DNA from: Calditrichota bacterium
GTDB taxonomy: Bacteria > Zixibacteria > MSB-5A5 > GN15 > FEB-12
Reading direction: 5' to 3'
Assembly (NCBI GenBank): GCA_008501655.1
Contig: QQUK01000144.1
Location: forward strand, 1-18,197
Length of the DNA stretch: 18,197 nucleotides
Shown: piece by piece, positions 1 through 5,192 of the stretch
Numbering within the stretch: the first letter of the stretch is position 1
Layout: the number at the start of each line of letters is the position of its first letter
Made by a program: the position numbers and the translations under genes
The notes under the pieces: model-generated
Databases searched by the model: none
What the model was told of the DNA's origin: nothing
The model's input: the letters and a program-made list of their open reading frames with translations, nothing else

Positions 1-456
1 GGTCAAAGCTCCGGCTATAGTTATATCACGAGCCTGGGCATCAGCAAGCCAGGTCAGAAACCGTTTGTGGTAATCAGTGCCGTTATCCCGGTCAATTTCA
101 AAAGTCGTTGTAAAAACTGCATTCAATGCAGACCATCCTGCACAGCGCCCTCCGGTACATGTTCCGGTAAGATGAAACATCAGCCGTTTCATATCCGAGT
201 TAGCATACATATCCTCCGGTGACATGATAATAGAAAGATACCGGCTGATCGGTTCTCCGGTCAGATGGGATTTGGTTGTCAGGATGTCTTTGTACTGTTC
301 ATCAAATGCTGCTTTGTACGTCCAGCCATGCCCTTCGACGGTTCTTTTCGTTGCCGGATGCGTAGTTACATCTTCAATAAGTTCATCAAATTTATAGATA
401 TTTGGTTTGAGTGATTTAAGCGTTTCAAGATACTGTTTATAAGATTTTAATGCCAT
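1..456 (-). CDS. abfD: 4-hydroxybutyryl-CoA dehydratase-like enzyme (HpaB/AbfD family), N-terminal 152 residues, cut by window edge
   Basis: The visible 152 residues read like the N-terminus of 4-hydroxybutyryl-CoA dehydratase/vinylacetyl-CoA delta-isomerase, a cytoplasmic FAD and [4Fe-4S] enzyme that converts 4-hydroxybutyryl-CoA to crotonyl-CoA in GABA, succinate and 4-hydroxybutyrate metabolism. From memory of the Clostridium aminobutyricum enzyme the register matches throughout: YxxxLxxLxxxxYxF, IExxxxHP, a TTKSHLTG segment near 61-67, NAVFTTTFEID at 112-122 and GTDYHKRF at 126-133. Two cysteines, C100 and C105, sit where the cluster ligands Cys99 and Cys103 lie, but they are spaced CX4C rather than CX3C. 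The ATG at 456 follows AGGGAG (462-467) at 5 bases. The His and Cys ligands expected further on lie outside the window. The alternative is another HpaB-family flavoenzyme; the cysteine pair argues against the plain monooxygenases. Confidence 0.8.
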   Translation of the reverse strand, partial: MALKSYKQYLETLKSLKPNIYKFDELIEDVTTHPATKRTVEGHGWTYKAAFDEQYKDILTTKSHLTGEPISRYLSIIMSPEDMYANSDMKRLMFHLTGTCTGGRCAGWSALNAVFTTTFEIDRDNGTDYHKRFLTWLADAQARDITIAGALT

Positions 457-477
457 GGGAACTCCCTATAATAGATA

Positions 478-496
478 ATTATGTCTTTGACATAAT
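478..496. promoter_or_regulatory. 19-bp palindromic operator candidate before abfD
   Basis: The arms ATTATGTC and GACATAAT are perfect 8-bp inverted repeats around a TTT centre. The site overlaps the -7 element at 492-499 and lies 22 bases upstream of the abfD start codon. That placement suits a repressor blocking polymerase at the promoter. The cognate regulator is not in view, and the site does not match a CRP, FNR or Fur consensus well. Confidence 0.5.
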
Positions 497-521
497 ATAT
501 ATATTGTGAATAATTTAACAA
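492..521 (-). promoter_or_regulatory. abfD promoter, TTG-N19-TATATTAT
   Basis: On the minus strand TTG (519-521) is followed after 19 bases by TATATTAT (492-499). This has the same spacing as the promoters found before four other genes in the window and resembles the Bacteroidetes -33/-7 pattern. It predicts a transcript start near 486 and a leader of about 30 bases that contains the AGGGAG ribosome site. Confidence 0.45.
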
Positions 522-562
522 GGGAAAAGATAGCAAATGAGTATGGTTTTTAGATATAGCTA

Positions 563-2302
563 TCAGATAGTTCGTTTAAGAACTATCATCGTGAAATCAT
601 CGAAAGTATAACTGTCTGAAGCAAACTCTTTGACAGCCATATAGATAGCATCTCTGATATCGGTAGTGGATTTTTCTTTATTTGCTTTTATAATTTCAAT
701 CAAACGATCTTCACCGAACTCTTCTTCATCATCATTGAAAACTTCAACAACACCATCGGTAAACAAAATAATAATATCATTTTTACCGATATACACCGGG
801 CGTTCTTCATACTCAGCATCAGGGGTTACACCGAGAAGCGGTCCGCCTTCTAAAAGATGTTCAACAGTTCCGTCAGCCCGAAACAACAGGGGTAAATTGT
901 GTCCGCAGTTTGCAAAAGTGAAGACATGATTTTTAGAATCGAGGACTCCATATACCGCGGTAACAAAATTTCCCGGCTGCATCGATTCATAGAGAAGTCT
1001 ATTTACTTTTTTACAGATTATCCGGATTGAATAATTATTTCTGATTTCAGCGATCATCGAAGCTCGAAAAGAGGCCATTAAGAGTGCTGCCGGAATCCCT
1101 TTTCCGGAGACATCACCGATAGCTATGCCGACCTGGTTATCAACGATACGGATAAAGTCATAATAATCACCACCGACATCATCAGACGGTATATTTTCAC
1201 CAGTAATATCATAACCGGGCATTGACAACTCTGTTTTAGGAAGAAACGACATCTGAATATCACGTGCAATCTTAAGCTGCTGAGCAATCCGATTACTTTC
1301 AACAAGCTGTTCATGGAGCTTTGCTCTCTCAATTGATACAGCCGCCTGTGCTGCAAATGCAGTCATAAGTCTTAAATCTGAATTACTATATGCATTCAAT
1401 TTATCTGATTCGATATTAAATACGCCGATAACCCGTTTGTCTACTTTGAGAGGAACAAGCATCTCACTTTTGGTATTACAATGCATATCAATATAGTGGG
1501 GGTTGTCCGCGACATTGGAGACAATAATCGGTTCGCCAATATCGGCGACATGCCCGACAAGTCCCTGACCGAATTTCAGATGAATCTGATCTACCGTACA
1601 ATTTTCATAACCCGATGTATAGAGAGAATCGATTTCACCTTTATCGACATTCAGGATAAACACTCCGCCTGCGGTAAATTCGATTGCTTCTTTCAACGAA
1701 TCAACGATAACTTTCAGAACTTCATTTAAGGAAAGAGAGCTTAAAAGCTCTTCACTTATCTTGACTAATAGTTCTTTTTCATGGATTTCTTTTTTTGCCT
1801 GCCTATAGAGATTGGCGTTATCAATCGCAACGGCAATCTGATTGGCTAACCCTACTAAAATATCCTGATCTGATTCATCGAAACCGCCGTTATGCTTATT
1901 GATTGCCTCAATAACCCCGATCATATGTCCTTTTCCGATTAACGGAATTGATAAAATTGATTTTATCTCAAGGTCGATATTTTTCCAGAGATTTTTATCA
2001 ACTCTTTCATCATTCTGGGCATCATTGATAATAACCGGTGTTTTATACTGAGCAACCCAACCTACAACACCAGCACCGATATCATTTTCAAAGATATGCA
2101 TTTGGCAGTCTTTACAATCCATATACCGCATCCGCATAACCGAATGAGAATGATCAACCCGAAACACCAATGCTGCCTCACAATCGACCGCTTTAGAAAC
2201 GAGTTTTAAGACGATATCAATCAATTCCTCGTATTCCAGAGTAGAATTGAATGATCGGGCAGCCTCCAAAAAGAGTTTTTCTGTACGGGTCATATTTGTC
2301 AT
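563..2302 (-). CDS. GAF-GAF-PP2C (RsbU/SpoIIE-type) serine/threonine phosphatase
   Basis: This 579-residue cytoplasmic protein has no signal peptide or membrane segment. It carries GAF 1 at about 25-160, GAF 2 at about 190-325, a helical linker ending in the typical ARDIQMSFLP (346-355), and a PPM/SpoIIE phosphatase domain at 355-578. Metal-binding motifs are intact: GGDYYDF (D379), IGDVSGKG (D397), FANCGHN (463-469), LFTDGVVE (D516) and a C-terminal FDDFT. Proteins of this build dephosphorylate an anti-sigma-factor antagonist in partner-switching cascades, with GAF domains sensing a small ligand. No anti-sigma or antagonist gene is adjacent, so the target is unknown. The gene stands alone behind its own promoter. 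The region before the ATG shows no Shine-Dalgarno; M4 at 2293 is an alternative start. Confidence 0.9.
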   Translation of the reverse strand: MTNMTRTEKLFLEAARSFNSTLEYEELIDIVLKLVSKAVDCEAALVFRVDHSHSVMRMRYMDCKDCQMHIFENDIGAGVVGWVAQYKTPVIINDAQNDERVDKNLWKNIDLEIKSILSIPLIGKGHMIGVIEAINKHNGGFDESDQDILVGLANQIAVAIDNANLYRQAKKEIHEKELLVKISEELLSSLSLNEVLKVIVDSLKEAIEFTAGGVFILNVDKGEIDSLYTSGYENCTVDQIHLKFGQGLVGHVADIGEPIIVSNVADNPHYIDMHCNTKSEMLVPLKVDKRVIGVFNIESDKLNAYSNSDLRLMTAFAAQAAVSIERAKLHEQLVESNRIAQQLKIARDIQMSFLPKTELSMPGYDITGENIPSDDVGGDYYDFIRIVDNQVGIAIGDVSGKGIPAALLMASFRASMIAEIRNNYSIRIICKKVNRLLYESMQPGNFVTAVYGVLDSKNHVFTFANCGHNLPLLFRADGTVEHLLEGGPLLGVTPDAEYEERPVYIGKNDIIILFTDGVVEVFNDDEEEFGEDRLIEIIKANKEKSTTDIRDAIYMAVKEFASDSYTFDDFTMIVLKRTI

Positions 2303-2310
2303 ATCGAGGC

Positions 2311-2340
2311 TAAAGGTACTATTTTAACACTGCTTGTCAA
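2311..2340 (-). promoter_or_regulatory. Phosphatase-gene promoter, TTGACA-N16-TACCTTTA
   Basis: On the minus strand TTGACA (2335-2340) is followed, 19 bases after its TTG, by TACCTTTA (2311-2318). The predicted transcript start falls at about 2304-2306, only a few bases before the ATG at 2302. This would give a leaderless or nearly leaderless mRNA and fits the missing ribosome-binding site. Confidence 0.5.
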
Positions 2341-2357
2341 TCGCATAATTTGCATAA

Positions 2358-2386
2358 AAAAACTGCCGGATTAACCGGCAGTTTTT
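2358..2386. terminator. Intrinsic terminator after the MopE-repeat gene
   Basis: AAAAACTGCCGG (2358-2369) and CCGGCAGTTTTT (2375-2386) form a 12-bp hairpin with a 5-base loop. It has A and T runs on opposite sides, so it would work in either direction. It lies 22 bases past the stop codon of the minus-strand gene at 2409-4577 and separates that gene from the phosphatase promoter. Confidence 0.85.
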
Positions 2387-2408
2387 AACTTCAACTATTC
2401 AAATGAAA

Positions 2409-4577
2409 TTAAATACAATTTAATGGAGCTGGTCCGCTTGTAAACATATAACTGACAAGATATACAATATCAGCAATATCAAGAGTCGATGAATTGTCCA
2501 CATCAGCTTCCTCCATACAGGTAGGAGCCGGTCCGCCTGAAAATGAATAGTCTACAAAATAAACTAAATCAGCTATATCAATACCGCCAACTCCGGCGAC
2601 ATCCGGGAACGGGACATTGTCAACATTTCCGCGGACATCAAAACAGCAGGATGCATCCATACCGTCACAATCTTCATCAATGCCATTTCCAGGAATTTCC
2701 GGTGCACCCGGATATATACCAGAATCCGAATCATCACAATCGGTATTATCCGCTGATTCACCCGGATCCATACAATCTAAATCAACACTTGCAAAAACTA
2801 TCAAAGAACCGTAGCCATCCAAATCATTGTCAAGATAACATGCTTCGGAACCATTACAATCCTGATCTATTCCATCAGCAACAATTTCCGGTGCTCCCGG
2901 ATACACATTAGGATCACCATCATCACAATCGAAACTATTATCTGATTCACCGGCATCAAAACAATCAATATCCGCAGATACAACCGTTGCCGGGGATCCA
3001 TATCCATCACCATCATTATCCAGATAACAGATTTCCTGACCATCACAATCCTGATCTATCCCATCAGCAACAATTTCCGATGCTGTTGGATATATATTTG
3101 GATTTCCATCATCACAATCAAAATTATTATCAGACTCGCCAGAATCAAAACAATCAAGATCTAAAGAGGGTAATGTTGCTGAAGAACCATATCCATCACC
3201 ATCGTTATCCTGATAGCAGACTTCAGTACCATCACAATCCTGATCTATCCCATCAGCAACAATTTCCGATGCTGTTGGATATATATTTGGGTTTCCATCA
3301 TCACAATCTAAGTTACTCGAAGACTCACCAGCATCATTACAGTCTAAATCCAATGAGAGTACGGTTGTATTTGTTCCATAACCGTCACCGTCGTTATCAG
3401 AATAACAGACATCACCGCCATCACAATCCTGGTCAATTGCATCAGCAACAAGTTCGGTTTCACCCGGATTGATTGAGGCATTTCCGTCATGACAATCATC
3501 ATTGTTAGTTGAAAAGCCGGAACCACAAGCTCCAATAACCGGAGTACCCGGGTCAGCAGCATCACCGTAACCGTCAGCATCATTATCCACATAACATGTG
3601 GTAGCAGCTACTAACGAAGTTGAACCGGGAATGCCTGTACTTCCGGTCTGACCGGTCCCTCCGGAATTACTTTGTCCAGAACCGTATTCTCCCCTGCCAC
3701 CAGTTCCGCCTATTGGAAAAGAACCAAACCCATTGGCTCCATTCTCTTCATTTGTACCGCTGATTCCACCCCCATGATTTGTATTTCTACCGTTTGCACC
3801 CGGACGGCCGATTCCACCGCTCCCTCCGTTTGCTGTAATAGTACCGGAAGCAGCAATAGAACCATAATAAATATTAACAGATCCACCGTTCCCTCCGGAG
3901 CCTCCGGCACCGCCCCCACCTCCCCCACCTGCAAGGTCGTAATCAGCTACTAAAATAACCGTCCAGGATTCATATTGACCTTGTGTGGCAAAAAACCCGT
4001 TTTGTCCCGGTTGACCATTAGCATGAATAATTCCATTATTTTGAAAACTATTAGCATATATATCTACAAACCCGCCTCCGTCACCACCATCACCGCCGTT
4101 CCCCCCGGTACCGCCGTTAGCATAATGATTGGAAAATGTTTCCCAGGCAGCACCGCCGCCGCCGCCACCACCGCCGCCGCGACCTCCTGACCCGGCACCA
4201 GCAACAGAAGGAGAGCTGCCATTTGCTCCACTACCTCCGGATTGAGGATTAATGTGACCGGATGCAAATCTTCCACCAAGCCCGCCGTTCCCATTATTTC
4301 CGCCATTTCCTCCTGAGGCTGTGTCGGTTATGATTCCGTTGTTAAGTAAGGTATTAGCTACTCTCACTGTAAAGCCGTTTGTGTAAAGAGTGATTCCGGC
4401 ATTTACCGTTAGGTTGTTATACTCTTTATCTGATGTAAGGTGCGTACTGGATGAGATGACCACATCCCCATCAATCCCGTCACCGAATACTCCAGCAGCG
4501 TTTACTGGTGGTGATAGGATAAAAGCAATAACCGCAAATGTAAATATTACCAGTGAATTACCTAAGTGTTGTTTCAT
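2409..4577 (-). CDS. Exported Gly-rich protein with five MopE-type metal-binding repeats and dockerin-like C-terminus
   Basis: The 722-residue protein starts with a signal peptide cut near residue 28 (VNA-AG). Residues 55-85, 168-190 and 232-252 each hold an NNGII/ANG-type strand motif, like rungs of a beta-helix, separated by very Gly-rich stretches (88-320, including a run of nine Gly near 134-142). Residues 328-642 are five tandem 63-residue units. Each has a DNDGDGYG calcium-type loop and a DCDDGxPxIYP...DQDCDG motif with four conserved cysteines, as in the MopE putative metal-binding family. Residues 644-722 form a dockerin-like pair (ADLVYFVDYSF, ADIVYLVSYMF). The role is inferred as a cell-surface or secreted calcium/metal-binding structural protein; no catalytic motif is seen. 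GGAG (4587-4590) lies 9 bases before the ATG. Monocistronic, with its own promoter and terminator. Confidence 0.85.
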   Translation of the reverse strand: MKQHLGNSLVIFTFAVIAFILSPPVNAAGVFGDGIDGDVVISSSTHLTSDKEYNNLTVNAGITLYTNGFTVRVANTLLNNGIITDTASGGNGGNNGNGGLGGRFASGHINPQSGGSGANGSSPSVAGAGSGGRGGGGGGGGGAAWETFSNHYANGGTGGNGGDGGDGGGFVDIYANSFQNNGIIHANGQPGQNGFFATQGQYESWTVILVADYDLAGGGGGGGAGGSGGNGGSVNIYYGSIAASGTITANGGSGGIGRPGANGRNTNHGGGISGTNEENGANGFGSFPIGGTGGRGEYGSGQSNSGGTGQTGSTGIPGSTSLVAATTCYVDNDADGYGDAADPGTPVIGACGSGFSTNNDDCHDGNASINPGETELVADAIDQDCDGGDVCYSDNDGDGYGTNTTVLSLDLDCNDAGESSSNLDCDDGNPNIYPTASEIVADGIDQDCDGTEVCYQDNDGDGYGSSATLPSLDLDCFDSGESDNNFDCDDGNPNIYPTASEIVADGIDQDCDGQEICYLDNDGDGYGSPATVVSADIDCFDAGESDNSFDCDDGDPNVYPGAPEIVADGIDQDCNGSEACYLDNDLDGYGSLIVFASVDLDCMDPGESADNTDCDDSDSGIYPGAPEIPGNGIDEDCDGMDASCCFDVRGNVDNVPFPDVAGVGGIDIADLVYFVDYSFSGGPAPTCMEEADVDNSSTLDIADIVYLVSYMFTSGPAPLNCI
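2652..3596 (-). repeat. Five tandem 189-bp units encoding MopE-type repeats
   Basis: The first cysteines of the units are at residues 328, 391, 454, 517 and 580, exactly 63 apart, giving units 3408-3596, 3219-3407, 3030-3218, 2841-3029 and 2652-2840. Units 2 and 3 are nearly identical in DNA through the FDCDDGNPNIYP to DQDCDG part, which points to recent duplication. Unit 1 is the most divergent: it has CHDG for CDDG, and its internal cysteine lies in a CGSGFS stretch. Confidence 0.9.
3618..4316 (-). repeat. Low-complexity Gly-rich coding region (residues 88-320)
   Basis: Dense GGN/GGC codon runs encode NGGxGG-type repeats, with poly-Gly at residues 134-142 and 217-223. On the plus strand this reads as CCR/CCN-rich sequence much higher in G+C than the surroundings. 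Replication slippage would be expected to vary its length between strains. Confidence 0.8.
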
Positions 4578-4656
4578 AACATGAAACTCCTTTGTCCCGG
4601 ACTGTATTATAAGATTTTTTATTTCCGATGTAAGATATGCGCTGATTTGACTACTT

Positions 4657-4686
4657 TAAATGTACTATATCAACCTATTTTGTCAA
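4657..4686 (-). promoter_or_regulatory. Promoter of the MopE-repeat gene, TTGACA-N16-TACATTTA
   Basis: On the minus strand a perfect TTGACA (4681-4686) is followed at the TTG-N19 spacing by TACATTTA (4657-4664). The start of transcription would be near 4651, giving a leader of about 75 bases. The block TAGTAYATTTA is shared with the promoter of the other dockerin-tailed gene at 7704-7733. Confidence 0.6.
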
Positions 4687-4852
4687 GTTTAATCCTCACC
4701 CGGTAAAACGAGTACTTTTGATGAGATGACCCCTGAATTCCGGTAGATATTAAATTTAAAAGACAAAAACTGTTGTAATTAGAATATAGATTTGAGAATT
4801 TTTTAAACTAATAAATAATAAATACGTAAAATTAATAGTTATAGTTGATTAA

Positions 4853-4892
4853 TCGACAAGCCGATATCATTAATAGATTAAACATTTGTCGA
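4853..4892 (+). promoter_or_regulatory. Inverted repeat in the leader of the small thioredoxin-like gene
   Basis: TCGACAA (4853-4859) and TTGTCGA (4886-4892) are perfect 7-bp inverted repeats 26 bases apart. The right arm overlaps the first two bases of the GAGGT ribosome site (4891-4895). If paired in RNA it would partly hide the site. The rest of the 4578-4900 gap is A+T-rich divergent promoter DNA with nothing else recognisable, and I could not find a convincing promoter for the plus-strand gene. Confidence 0.3.
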
Positions 4893-4900
4893 GGTAAATT

Positions 4901-5158
4901 ATGCAGATCGGATTTATTTTTTCAAGCAAAGATCCCAAGCAGAAAAGAGCACGGGATTATATTAAGGGATTTATCGAACAACATGGAGTTTTGGCCAAGT
5001 TTGATGAAAAAGACAGCCCTGTTTCTTCACCGACCTTGTATATTGACGGCATGACAATCTCAGACAAACGGAAACAGCCGCGCGATAAAAATGCTTCTAT
5101 GTTTCCCGATATCCCTCAAATAAAAGAGATTTTAGAATACCACACCTGGTGTTTATAA
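4901..5158 (+). CDS. Small thioredoxin-fold-like protein without CxxC (85 aa)
   Basis: This 85-residue cytoplasmic protein starts at an ATG preceded by GAGGT (4891-4895). It has the order of a minimal glutaredoxin/thioredoxin fold: strand QIGFIFSS (2-9), helix from about 11-28, then a SSPTLYIDG segment (42-50) that looks like the cis-Pro plus strand of glutaredoxins, and a C-terminal helix from about 70. The position expected for CPYC carries DPKQ (11-14), so thiol redox chemistry there is not possible. The only cysteine is C84, next to last. I infer a degenerate, perhaps binding-only, member of the fold; the family is not recognised with certainty. It is convergent with the M28 peptidase gene and shares its terminator. 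Confidence 0.6.
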   Translation: MQIGFIFSSKDPKQKRARDYIKGFIEQHGVLAKFDEKDSPVSSPTLYIDGMTISDKRKQPRDKNASMFPDIPQIKEILEYHTWCL

Positions 5159-5187
5159 AAAAAGGGATTCGATTGAATCCCTTTTTT
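5157..5187. terminator. Bidirectional terminator between convergent genes
   Basis: AAAAAAGGGATTC (5158-5170) and GAATCCCTTTTTT (5175-5187) form a 13-bp hairpin with a GATT loop, flanked by A and T runs. It begins inside the stop codon of the small plus-strand gene and ends 5 bases before the stop of the minus-strand peptidase gene, so it serves both. Confidence 0.9.
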
Positions 5188-5192
5188 TATAT

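Noticed and set aside
468..473. TATTAT as the -10 element of abfD
   Set aside because: The transcript would start at or inside the ribosome site; the TTG-N19-TATATTAT promoter further up gives a workable leader.
2543..3472. Two His- and Gln-rich open frames on the plus strand
   Set aside because: They lie opposite the MopE-type repeat array; their His-rich composition is the antisense reading of GAT/GAC-rich Asp codons, and they have no ribosome site.
3672..4306. Ser/Thr-rich and Gly/Val-rich open frames on both strands
   Set aside because: They are alternative frames of the Gly-rich coding region, without starts or homology of their own.
4845..5054. An upstream overlapping open frame of 69 codons on the plus strand
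   Set aside because: It overlaps the 85-aa gene in another frame, lacks a ribosome site, and its translation shows no domain.
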